Shown one piece after another: positions 6,504-12,053 of a stretch of DNA of 12,053 nucleotides. Where the stretch lies: assembly GCA_017882935.1 (NCBI GenBank), contig JADGOP010000025.1:1-12053 (forward strand), in the 5' to 3' direction. This stretch comes from Actinomycetota bacterium (lineage in GTDB: Bacteria; Actinomycetota; Acidimicrobiia; Acidimicrobiales; Iamiaceae). A program made the position numbers and the translations under genes. Numbering within the stretch: the stretch's first letter is position 1; each line of letters opens with the position of its first letter. The notes beneath the pieces are model-generated. The model worked only from the letters and a program-made list of their open reading frames with translations. It was not told where the DNA came from and made no database searches.

Positions 6504-7813
6504 CCACCAAGCCGTGGCTCCATGGCCTGGCCGTGGTGGCCGCAGGCCTCCTGCTCGGCGCCTGCTCCACCGCGGGGCACGACACCACCCCTGCTGCCGC
6601 GGGCTCGACCACCAAGGCGGGCGGCACCACGGACGCGCCCGTCACCACGGTGCTCGAGGCGCCCGGGCCCGGCACGGGCGGGCTGCGCACGCCGGCGACC
6701 CTGCCGAACGGGAACTTCCCGCCGACCGACCAGCCGCGCCGGAGCGGGAAGCTGGCCAAGGTCCAGGTGAAGCTCACCGAGGTGGCCCACGTCGCCGCGC
6801 CAACGGTCCTGCTGGCGCGTCCGGGCCACCCGGACCAGCTGTTCATCGCCGAGCGCGCCGGCAAGGTGCTGCTCGCCCACCCGGCCACCGGCAGCACCCC
6901 CTTCCGCGTCGACACGGCGCATCCCCTGCTCGACCTGTCCGACGTCGTCTCCACGGCCGGCGAGGAGGGCCTGCTGGGCCTGGCGTTCGACCGCTCGGGC
7001 ACCACCCTCTACGTGAGCTACGACATCGAGTCCGACGACACCCGAGTCGTGTCGTACCCCGTCGGTGGGACCAGCGCGGCGCCCACGATCGCCGGCGGCC
7101 ACGGCACCCCGGTGCTCGCGGTCGACCAGCCCGACGAGACCAACCACAAGGGCGGCGACCTGCAGCTCGGGCCCGACGGCGCCCTCTACTTCGGGCTCGG
7201 CGACGGCGGCAACGAGGGCGACCCGCACCAGTTCGGCCAGAACCCGAAGACCCTGCTGAGCAAGATCCTCCGCATCGACCTCACCCACGCGTCGGCCGGC
7301 CGGCCCGAGACCTTCATCAGCGGCGTCCGCAACCCGTGGCGCTTCACGTTCGACACCGGTACCGGCGACCTCTGGATCGGCGACGTGGGCCAGAGCGCCG
7401 TCGAGGAGGTCGACCGCATCCCCGCGGGCAAGGGCGCCGGCGCCAACCTCGGCTGGAGCGGCTACGAGGGCACGCGCGTCTTCGAGCCCTCGCGGCGCCC
7501 CGCACGGTCGGTGCCCCCGCTGTACGAGATGCTGCACGACACCGGGGCCTGCGCGCTCACCGGGGGCTGGGTCTACCGGGGCCACGCCATCCCGAGCCTC
7601 GTGGGCGCCTACGTCTTCGCCGACTTCTGTCTCAGGGGCCTCGCCGCCCTGCGGTCCGACGGGTCGCGCACGAGCCAGGGCACCGTCATCGACGAGTCCG
7701 GGCTCGCCCACACCGACACTGCGGTCAACGTCGAGTCCCTGGGCACCGATGCAGCCGGCGAGCTCTACGCCCTGGGCCTCGAGGGCCAGGTCTGGCGCCT
7801 CGACCCCGCCTGA
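6500..7813 (+). CDS. lipoprotein of the PQQ-dependent sugar dehydrogenase (glucose/sorbosone dehydrogenase) family
   Basis: A 437-residue exported beta-propeller protein. The N-terminus has K4, a hydrophobic stretch, and a lipobox L-G-A-C with C22 as the lipidated cysteine. A low-complexity Thr/Ala/Gly/Pro linker (about 23-75) would tether the domain to the outer face of the membrane. The propeller carries family motifs: E-E-G-L-L-G-L-A-F, N-H-K-G-G-D-L (H216 aligns with the catalytic His of soluble glucose dehydrogenase), G-P-D-G-A-L-Y, G-L-G-D-G-G, R-N-P-W-R-F-T-F, G-D-V-G-Q and N-L-G-W. C351 and C377 may form a disulfide. The family oxidises aldose sugars with PQQ, but many actinobacterial members are uncharacterised and no PQQ genes are seen here. 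GTG 6500 overlaps the tesB stop, an odd coupling of a cytoplasmic enzyme with a surface lipoprotein. It ends the + strand array, 20 bases before a convergent gene. Confidence 0.9.
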   Translation: MTTKPWLHGLAVVAAGLLLGACSTAGHDTTPAAAGSTTKAGGTTDAPVTTVLEAPGPGTGGLRTPATLPNGNFPPTDQPRRSGKLAKVQVKLTEVAHVAAPTVLLARPGHPDQLFIAERAGKVLLAHPATGSTPFRVDTAHPLLDLSDVVSTAGEEGLLGLAFDRSGTTLYVSYDIESDDTRVVSYPVGGTSAAPTIAGGHGTPVLAVDQPDETNHKGGDLQLGPDGALYFGLGDGGNEGDPHQFGQNPKTLLSKILRIDLTHASAGRPETFISGVRNPWRFTFDTGTGDLWIGDVGQSAVEEVDRIPAGKGAGANLGWSGYEGTRVFEPSRRPARSVPPLYEMLHDTGACALTGGWVYRGHAIPSLVGAYVFADFCLRGLAALRSDGSRTSQGTVIDESGLAHTDTAVNVESLGTDAAGELYALGLEGQVWRLDPA

Positions 7814-7833
7814 TCCGTCGGCGGTCGTTCCGG

Positions 7834-8277
7834 CTACAGGTCGTAGCGGTAGACGTTGGTCTCCCGGGGCTCGAAGCCGAGCCGGCGGTACAGGCGGTTG
7901 GCGGCGTCACGGCTGGGCCGGGAGGTGAGGTCGACGGTGCGCGCCCCACGGAGGCGGGCCATGTCGAGGGCGCACCGGTTGAGCGCCTCACCGACGCCCT
8001 GGCCGCGGACCGAGTCGTCGACCACCACGTCCTCGATCCACGCACGCAGGCCGGTGGGGATGCGGAACAGCGCCAGCGTGAGCGACCCCACGATGGCGTC
8101 GGCACCCTGCCGCTCGGGGTCGCGGGCCAGCAGCAGGATGGTGGCCTCGGACGCCGCGATCTCGGCCAGCTCGCCCGAGGTGGGCGGCGGGTTGGACCGC
8201 GAGAGCTGCGGCGTGAGGCGCTCGAAGGCCTCGACCAGTTCGGGGGTGACCTCGGTGGATTCGGTGATCTCGATCAT
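7834..8277 (-). CDS. GNAT-family N-acetyltransferase
   Basis: A 147-residue protein with the Gcn5-related acetyltransferase fold, which transfers an acetyl group from acetyl-CoA to an amine. Motif A is clear: E-D-V-V-V-D followed by R91-G-Q-G-V-G96, the pyrophosphate-binding Q/R-x2-G-x-G/A loop. Motif B ends D-A-A-N-R-L-Y-R-R-L-G-F with the usual catalytic-position tyrosine Y130. Size is typical for a single-domain GNAT. The start is placed at ATG 8277 (M-I-E-I-T); the frame extends 30 codons further upstream, but that would run through the divergent promoter gap and into the PAC2 gene. No Shine-Dalgarno precedes 8277, suggesting a short or absent leader. It converges with the lipoprotein gene and diverges from the PAC2 gene. 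The acceptor substrate (protein N-terminus, lysine, antibiotic or metabolite) cannot be told from the sequence. Confidence 0.9.
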   Translation of the reverse strand: MIEITESTEVTPELVEAFERLTPQLSRSNPPPTSGELAEIAASEATILLLARDPERQGADAIVGSLTLALFRIPTGLRAWIEDVVVDDSVRGQGVGEALNRCALDMARLRGARTVDLTSRPSRDAANRLYRRLGFEPRETNVYRYDL

Positions 8278-8288
8278 GTCGGTCAGCG

Positions 8289-8294
8289 AGGCTA
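8289..8294 (-). promoter_or_regulatory. candidate -10 box for the GNAT gene
   Basis: The minus strand reads TAGCCT, a fit to the actinobacterial -10 consensus TANNNT. The ATG begins 11 bases after its last base, which predicts a leader of only a few nucleotides. No convincing -35 was seen. The hexamer is short, so chance occurrence is possible. Confidence 0.4.
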
Positions 8295-8304
8295 TTACCC
8301 CAGA

Positions 8305-8310
8305 TAGCGT
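8305..8310 (+). promoter_or_regulatory. candidate -10 box for a leaderless PAC2 transcript
   Basis: TAGCGT fits TANNNT and ends eight bases before ATG 8319, placing the expected transcription start at or within two bases of the A of ATG. No Shine-Dalgarno is present upstream, which agrees with leaderless translation, common in actinobacteria. No convincing -35 was seen. Confidence 0.55.
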
Positions 8311-8318
8311 GGTCGTCC

Positions 8319-9194
8319 ATGGAGCACGTGCGCTGGTCGTCTCGTCCCGCGCTGCACCGACCTGCACTGGTCACCGCCTTCGCCGGCTGGAACGACGCGG
8401 GCGATGCCGCCACCACCGCGGTCCGGTACTTCGCCGACCAGTGGGACGCGGAGTGCTTCGCGGAGATCGACCCCGACGAGTTCTACGACTTCACCGAGAC
8501 GCGGCCCCGCGTCCACCAGGCCGACGGCGCGGTCCGCCACATCGAGTGGCCCGGTGTCGAGCTGCTCGCCGCCAACATCGCGGGCACCAGCAGCGACGAC
8601 GCCGTGGGCGACCTCATCCTCCTGGTCGGCACCGAGCCGCAGCTCCGGTGGCGCACCTTCTGCGCCGAGATCACCCAGCTGGCCATCGAGCTGGGGGTGG
8701 GGCGCGTGATCCACCTGGGTGCGCTCCTGGCCGAGATCCCGCACTCGCGGCCCGTCCCGGTCACCGCGTCGGGCACCAACCTCGAGGTGCTCGAAGCCGA
8801 ACGACTCCCCACCTCGCACTACGAGGGGCCCACGGGCATCGTCGGCGTGCTGCACCAGGCGTGCAACGAGGCGGGCCTCGACTCCATGTCGGTGTGGGCC
8901 GCGGTGCCGACCTACGTGTCCGGCGCCCCCTCGCCCAAGGCCGCGCTCGCCCTCGCCGAGCGCACCGCCCGCCTGCTCCGCGTCGACCTCACCACCGGCC
9001 TGCTCGAGGTCGCCGCCCGGGTCTACGAGCAGGAAGTCGACACGCTCGTCGCCGACGACGACGACACCGCCGACTACGTCCGCCGCCTCGAGCGCGACTT
9101 CGACGAGGAGGCCGACGACGACGATGTGCAGCCGGGCAAGGACCTCACCGCCGAGATCGAGCGCTTCCTCCGCGAGCAGCACCCCGATCATTGA
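8319..9194 (+). CDS. PAC2-family protein (proteasome-assembly-chaperone-like)
   Basis: A 291-residue member of the PAC2 family (Pfam PF09754), widespread in actinobacteria and archaea and related to eukaryotic proteasome assembly chaperones. Recognisable blocks are A-F-A-G-W-N-D-A-G-D-A-A near residues 20-31, E-I-D-P-D-E-F-Y-D-F-T-E-T-R-P-R-V around 48-65, L-L-V-G-T-E-P-Q-L-R-W-R-T-F near 100-115, and Y-E-G-P-T-G-I-V-G-V-L-H. The C-terminal tail is strongly acidic, with D/E runs around residues 247-270, and ends in a helix. Length matches actinobacterial homologues such as Rv2125. Biochemical function in bacteria is not settled; links to the proteasome are suggested by family, not shown. No proteasome or Pup genes are in this window. 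It is transcribed divergently from the GNAT gene from a 41-base gap and is probably leaderless. Confidence 0.92.
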   Translation: MEHVRWSSRPALHRPALVTAFAGWNDAGDAATTAVRYFADQWDAECFAEIDPDEFYDFTETRPRVHQADGAVRHIEWPGVELLAANIAGTSSDDAVGDLILLVGTEPQLRWRTFCAEITQLAIELGVGRVIHLGALLAEIPHSRPVPVTASGTNLEVLEAERLPTSHYEGPTGIVGVLHQACNEAGLDSMSVWAAVPTYVSGAPSPKAALALAERTARLLRVDLTTGLLEVAARVYEQEVDTLVADDDDTADYVRRLERDFDEEADDDDVQPGKDLTAEIERFLREQHPDH

Positions 9195-9214
9195 TCCGTA
9201 GCTTCTCTGGTTGA

Positions 9215-9230
9215 CCCGGGTGCGGCCGGG
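9215..9230. repeat. small inverted repeat in the convergent gap
   Basis: CCCGG (9215-9219) and CCGGG (9226-9230) pair around a six-base loop in the 72-base gap between the PAC2 stop and the stop of the convergent minus-strand gene. It could act as a weak bidirectional terminator, but there is no T tract on either side and a stem this short is common at this GC content. Confidence 0.25.
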
Positions 9231-9266
9231 CAGGCCATCCGCGCGCCGGTCGGGGTGCGTGCGCCG

Positions 9267-10274
9267 TCATCCCTCCCTCCCGAGCTCGTGCCCCGGCCGG
9301 CGATCTGGGGCCGTCGGCGCGGCACCGCGCCTGCGACGGGAGCGTAGGAATCGGCGGATCCCGGTGGCGCTCCAGTTGTCGTGGTCTTCTCCGAAGGCGG
9401 TGACACCGTCGAAGGACCATTCGGTGAGGCAGTTGATCGAGTAGAGGTTCGGGTTGAGGTAGAGCCCGATGGAGTTCTGACAGCGACCTTCGGCGTGAAG
9501 CGTCCGTCCCAGCTCATCGACGAGGTCGACCGTGACCGCGGTGGGGTGCGCGGTGTGTGGGTCTCGGTCGACGACCTGACGGGTCCCGGATCTGACCTTG
9601 GACCAGGTCCCGTCTCGGAGCAGGTAGCCATGAATGGCGAGGCTGCCGGTGCCGAAGTCCATGGTGATGGCGTGGAAGGCGTCTTGCTCCGACGCCGTGG
9701 CGTAGCTGTATCCCCCGCACCTGGCCGAAGTGCCGTGGATGCCCAGTCCGAATTGTGAGCGCGGGCCCCAGGAACGGTCTCGAAAGCCATAGGCGTCGAC
9801 CGCGATCTGCTCGCCGCAGAGGTTGATGGTGCCCCGGAAGCGTCCGGGCTGGTCCAGGTGTGAACCGCCCAGATGGTGCGGCGGGGCGATGCCGTCGAAG
9901 GCCAGGCGGACCGACACGGCCTCGGCCGGGTCGTCGGTGTCGGGGTCGTCGTAGGCAACCTCCCAGCGCCGCTGGGGTTCGGTGCAGCGGTAGGAGATCC
10001 CGTTGGGGAGGTGGATGTCGGTCAGCGGCTGGTCGGACATCGGCAGGTGCCAGAACTGGCGAGCGTAGAGCGCGTCGGTTGGGGTGCAGCCCGTCTCGTC
10101 CCAGAAGAACGCTCCGGCCGAGAGCACCCGCTGGTTGGTTCGGAAGAATGGGTACAACTGCCCGGAGAGGCGACGCTCAGGGACCGTGAACGTGAACCAG
10201 CAGGTTTCTGTCCAGTACGGGTCGGCATCGGTGGGTGGGTGGAACTGGTCGTCGGGATGATGCTCAGTTGGCAC
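9267..10274 (-). CDS. DUF7064/DUF7065-like protein with R-D-R-S-W-G-P-R signature
   Basis: A 335-residue, beta-rich protein of unknown function. Two adjoining signatures stand out: H-L-D-Q-P-G-R-F-R-G-T-I at 139-150 and G-F-R-D-R-S-W-G-P-R with the core at 165-172. They recall the lipocalin-like family I know as DUF7064/DUF7065, distantly related to CrtC/AttH-type isoprenoid-binding or hydratase folds. Trp and Tyr are frequent, as expected for a hydrophobic pocket. There is no signal peptide or membrane segment; the last 30 residues are Arg-rich and look disordered. The start is GTG 10274, fixed by AAGGAGG just upstream; the frame stays open further upstream but without coding character. GC is visibly lower than in the flanking genes, hinting at foreign origin or relaxed codon use. 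A role in steroid or isoprenoid handling is possible but unproven. Confidence 0.75.
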   Translation of the reverse strand: MPTEHHPDDQFHPPTDADPYWTETCWFTFTVPERRLSGQLYPFFRTNQRVLSAGAFFWDETGCTPTDALYARQFWHLPMSDQPLTDIHLPNGISYRCTEPQRRWEVAYDDPDTDDPAEAVSVRLAFDGIAPPHHLGGSHLDQPGRFRGTINLCGEQIAVDAYGFRDRSWGPRSQFGLGIHGTSARCGGYSYATASEQDAFHAITMDFGTGSLAIHGYLLRDGTWSKVRSGTRQVVDRDPHTAHPTAVTVDLVDELGRTLHAEGRCQNSIGLYLNPNLYSINCLTEWSFDGVTAFGEDHDNWSATGIRRFLRSRRRRGAAPTAPDRRPGHELGREG

Positions 10275-10278
10275 GAGT

Positions 10279-10285
10279 CCTCCTT
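10279..10285 (-). promoter_or_regulatory. strong Shine-Dalgarno for the DUF7064-like gene
   Basis: The minus strand reads AAGGAGG four bases before GTG 10274. It is the most complete ribosome site in the window and decides the start, removing 51 unlikely residues that an upstream start would add. Confidence 0.8.
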
Positions 10286-10393
10286 CGGATGGTGCCGTCT
10301 CGGATGGCCCTGGCCGAGCAGTGGATAGCCCACGAACGGGTGCAGCGCTTGGGCGACCACCGCATCGTGGCCGACACCTTCTCAGCGACTGCC

Positions 10394-10437
10394 GTTCACT
10401 GAACGGGACTGGTTGCTGGGCAACCACTTCGGTTCAG
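10394..10437. repeat. nested inverted repeats, possible operator or attenuator
   Basis: Three elements overlap. GTTCA-C-TGAAC at 10394-10404 is a perfect 11-base palindrome. GGTTGC-TGG-GCAACC at 10411-10425 is a six-base-pair hairpin with a three-base loop. CTGAAC at 10399-10404 pairs with GTTCAG at 10432-10437 around that hairpin. The cluster lies about 120-165 bases upstream of the DUF7064-like start and 51 or more bases beyond the amidase stop on the same strand. A regulator binding site, or a Rho-independent-like structure without a T tract, would both fit. Confidence 0.5.
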
Positions 10438-10487
10438 CAAACGCATGATCGATGGCCACCGCCGATCCCGGTCCAGGTGACCGCTGG

Positions 10488-11903
10488 CTAGGACCGTGGC
10501 GAGGCGAAGCGGGGCCAGGGGCGGGTCCGCTCGAAGACGCGGGCCAGGCGGAGGGCCACGTCGTCGCGGTGACGGCGGGTGGTGATGAGCAGGCCCACGG
10601 GGAGGCCGGCGGAGGTGAGCCCGGCGGGGACCGAGATCGACGGGTTCCAGCACAGGTTGGCGAGCATGGCGAACGGCACCGACATGGCGCCGCTCACCTC
10701 GACGCCGTCGATGACCGGTGGCGACGGTCCGCCGGCGGGGAAGGCCGCGACGGCGGTGGTCGGCGTGAGCAGCACGTCGACCTCGGCGAACAGCGCGGCG
10801 ACGTCGGCCTCGAGCCGGGACCGGTGCACGAGCGAGCGGGCATAGGCGGGCACCGTCTTGTCGGCGGTGGCATCGAGCGAGAGACGTGAGTAGGCGGTGA
10901 GGTCGTCGGCGCGGTCGGGCCACATGCCCGGCTCCAGCTCCAGCCACAGGTCGACCGCGCCGGCGCTGAGCCAGGTCCGCACGGGATCGGTGAGCACCAC
11001 GGGGCCGTCGTCGACCACCAGGCCTGCGGCGGCCACCAGGGCCTCGGCCGCCAGGCCCACCAGCTCGCGCACCTCCGGCTCGACGGCGGCGAACCCCAGG
11101 TCGGGCGACCATCGGGCCCGCAGGCCGGCCACGTCGAGGCGCTCGATCGCGTCCTCGTAGGTCACGCCGGCCGGGGGCAGGGAGGTGCGGTCGCGGTCGT
11201 CGGGGCCGGCGGCCACGTCGAGGTGCCGGGCCGAGTCGCGCACCGTGGTGGTGAGCGCGCCGAGCACCGCGGTGAGCGACCCCCGGTTGCCGGGTCCCGG
11301 GCTCGGGATGCGGCCGTAGCTCGCCTTGAGGCCGACGAGCCCGGTGAACCCGGCCGGGCTCCGGGTCGAGCCGCCGCCATCGCTGGCGGTGCTCAGCGGC
11401 ACCAGCCCGGCGGCCACTGCGGCGGCGGAACCCCCACTCGAGCCTCCGGGTGTGCGCTCCAGGTCCCACGGGTTGCGGGTGATGCCGAACGCCTTGGTCT
11501 TGGTGAAGTGGAGGGTCCCGAACTCGGGCGCGGCGGTCTTGCCGAGGGGCACGGCGCCGGCCGCGCGCAGTCGGCTCACGTGGATCGAGTCGGCGGGGGC
11601 CGGCGGGCCGTCGCGGTACAGCAGCGATCCGCGAGACGTGACCAGGCCGGCCGCGTCCTCGAGGTCCTTCACGCCGATGGGGACGCCGGCGAGCGGGCCG
11701 GGGTCGTCGCCTCGCGCCACGGTCGCGTCGACGGCGGCCGCGGCCTGCTCGGCGAGGTCGCGGTCGATCGCCACGAAGGCCTTGAGCGCCTCGTTCCCCG
11801 CGTCGATGCGGGCCAGGGCGTCGGCGAGCACGTCGACCGCCCGGCGCTCACCGCGCCGCACCGACTCGGCGACCTCGACGGCCGTGGGCAGGTCGCCGGT
11901 CAC
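10488..11903 (-). CDS. amidase-signature family amidohydrolase
   Basis: A 471-residue amidase-signature enzyme, hydrolysing an amide or ester bond with a Ser-cisSer-Lys triad. The triad is in register: K79 in G-V-P-I-G-V-K-D, cis-serine S155 in T-P-G-G-S-S-G-G-S, and nucleophile S179 in S-D-G-G-G-S-T-R. The 76- and 24-residue spacings match characterised members such as FAAH. The start is GTG 11903, which overlaps the upstream stop as GTGA; an open frame reaching 12050 would add 49 Arg/Pro-rich residues lying over the preceding gene and is rejected. The stop is TAG at 10488-10490. It does not look like a GatA subunit: gatB/gatC are absent and the context differs. The substrate is unknown; xenobiotic, nitrile-derived or peptide amides are all possible. 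It is probably cotranscribed with the truncated NUDIX-like gene. Confidence 0.92.
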   Translation of the reverse strand: MTGDLPTAVEVAESVRRGERRAVDVLADALARIDAGNEALKAFVAIDRDLAEQAAAAVDATVARGDDPGPLAGVPIGVKDLEDAAGLVTSRGSLLYRDGPPAPADSIHVSRLRAAGAVPLGKTAAPEFGTLHFTKTKAFGITRNPWDLERTPGGSSGGSAAAVAAGLVPLSTASDGGGSTRSPAGFTGLVGLKASYGRIPSPGPGNRGSLTAVLGALTTTVRDSARHLDVAAGPDDRDRTSLPPAGVTYEDAIERLDVAGLRARWSPDLGFAAVEPEVRELVGLAAEALVAAAGLVVDDGPVVLTDPVRTWLSAGAVDLWLELEPGMWPDRADDLTAYSRLSLDATADKTVPAYARSLVHRSRLEADVAALFAEVDVLLTPTTAVAAFPAGGPSPPVIDGVEVSGAMSVPFAMLANLCWNPSISVPAGLTSAGLPVGLLITTRRHRDDVALRLARVFERTRPWPRFASPRS

Positions 11904-12053
11904 GAGCGCCACGGGGGTGTGCGGGGCCGGTCGAACATCACGTCGAGCGGCTCGCCCCGGATGGCGGCGAACGCCCGCTCGCCCCACAGCGAGTAGCCGG
12001 CCAGGGGCTCCGGGAGGTCGTCGGGCCCGAACCAACCCACGTCGGCGCACTCG
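11900..12053 (-). CDS. probable NUDIX hydrolase, C-terminal 50 residues
   Basis: The 3' end of a minus-strand gene that runs off the right edge; its first complete codon begins at 12052 and its TGA is 11902-11900. The tail contains E-C-A-D-V-G-W-F-G-P-D-D-L-P-E-P-L, the pattern with which many NUDIX proteins end (E-x-x-x-V-x-W-F/V-x-x-x-E/D-L-P), followed by an alpha helix and a Pro/Arg-rich end. The Nudix box itself would lie outside the window, so the hydrolase call rests on this tail only. The stop overlaps the amidase GTG by three bases, implying translational coupling of the two. Confidence 0.6.
   Translation of the reverse strand, partial: ECADVGWFGPDDLPEPLAGYSLWGERAFAAIRGEPLDVMFDRPRTPPWRS

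Larger units (their letters stand above)
10275..10487. other. 213-base intergenic region upstream of the DUF7064-like gene
   Basis: This is the longest gap in the window. It must carry the promoter of the minus-strand DUF7064-like gene and any terminator for the amidase gene that ends at 10488. It holds a strong Shine-Dalgarno at its left edge and nested inverted repeats at 10394-10437. I see no convincing -35/-10 pair and no T-tract terminator. A 32-codon ATG frame on the + strand (10304-10402) has no recognisable product. Confidence 0.6.

Noticed and set aside
7814..7833. Terminator between the convergent lipoprotein and GNAT genes
   Set aside because: The 20-base gap contains no inverted repeat and no T tract.
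6514..8307. 597-codon plus-strand frame across the lipoprotein gene and opposite the GNAT gene
   Set aside because: Translation is Arg/Pro/Gly/Ala repeats without domains, and it would cover the sugar-dehydrogenase-like lipoprotein and run antisense to a clear GNAT.
10304..10402. 32-codon ATG frame on the + strand in the intergenic region
   Set aside because: Its translation (beginning M-A-L-A-E-Q-W-I) looks helical but has no recognisable family, no good ribosome site, and is short enough to be chance. It might be a gene remnant, but nothing supports that.
10375..10450. Possible tRNA or attachment site, suggested by GGTTCA-like sequence and hairpins
   Set aside because: No cloverleaf can be drawn, with no acceptor stem or anticodon arm in the right spacing, and no direct repeat pair was found flanking the low-GC segment.

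Overview
The window is very GC-rich and densely coded. Stop and start codons often overlap as GTGA or ATGA, GTG starts are common, and some genes look leaderless. It carries the 3' end of a CYP51-type P450 followed by a small [3Fe-4S] ferredoxin. Together these point to an actinomycete (Actinomycetota). A mycobacterial relative or a member of Acidimicrobiia would both fit; the sequence alone does not settle the genus.

Bases 1-7813 (+ strand) form one tightly packed array of ten genes: cyp51 (3' end only), ferredoxin, an NTF2/SnoaL-like protein, aldehyde dehydrogenase, short-chain dehydrogenase (SDR), a beta-hydroxyacid dehydrogenase of the 3-hydroxyisobutyrate family, a carboxymuconolactone-decarboxylase (CMD)-like protein, an unrecognised Cys/His-rich 420-residue protein, a TesB-type acyl-CoA thioesterase, and a lipoprotein of the PQQ-dependent sugar dehydrogenase family. 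Every junction is an overlap or a gap of at most 12 bases, so the set is probably transcribed together from a promoter left of the window. From memory, the gene types and order resemble the Mycobacterium tuberculosis cyp51 neighbourhood (Rv0764c-Rv0763c-Rv0762c and Rv0768-Rv0771). There the two halves are divergent; here they run in one direction. The likely theme is oxidation of a sterol, isoprenoid or lipid-like alcohol or aldehyde. The P450/ferredoxin pair, three dehydrogenases and a thioesterase could act in sequence, but the substrate cannot be read from the DNA.

Bases 7814-9194 hold a divergent pair: a GNAT acetyltransferase (-) and a PAC2-family protein (+). Their starts are 41 bases apart, and the gap contains two back-to-back candidate -10 boxes suited to leaderless or near-leaderless transcripts.

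Bases 9195-10487 differ in composition, with visibly lower GC than the rest. They contain one minus-strand gene for a protein with an R-D-R-S-W-G-P-R signature (DUF7064/DUF7065-like, lipocalin/CrtC-like) and a strong Shine-Dalgarno. A 213-base gap behind it carries nested inverted repeats. This may be a recently acquired or differently evolving insert.

Bases 10488-12053 (- strand) hold a complete amidase-signature enzyme whose GTG start overlaps the stop of a truncated upstream gene that looks like the C-terminus of a NUDIX hydrolase. No rRNA, tRNA, CRISPR array or insertion sequence was seen.
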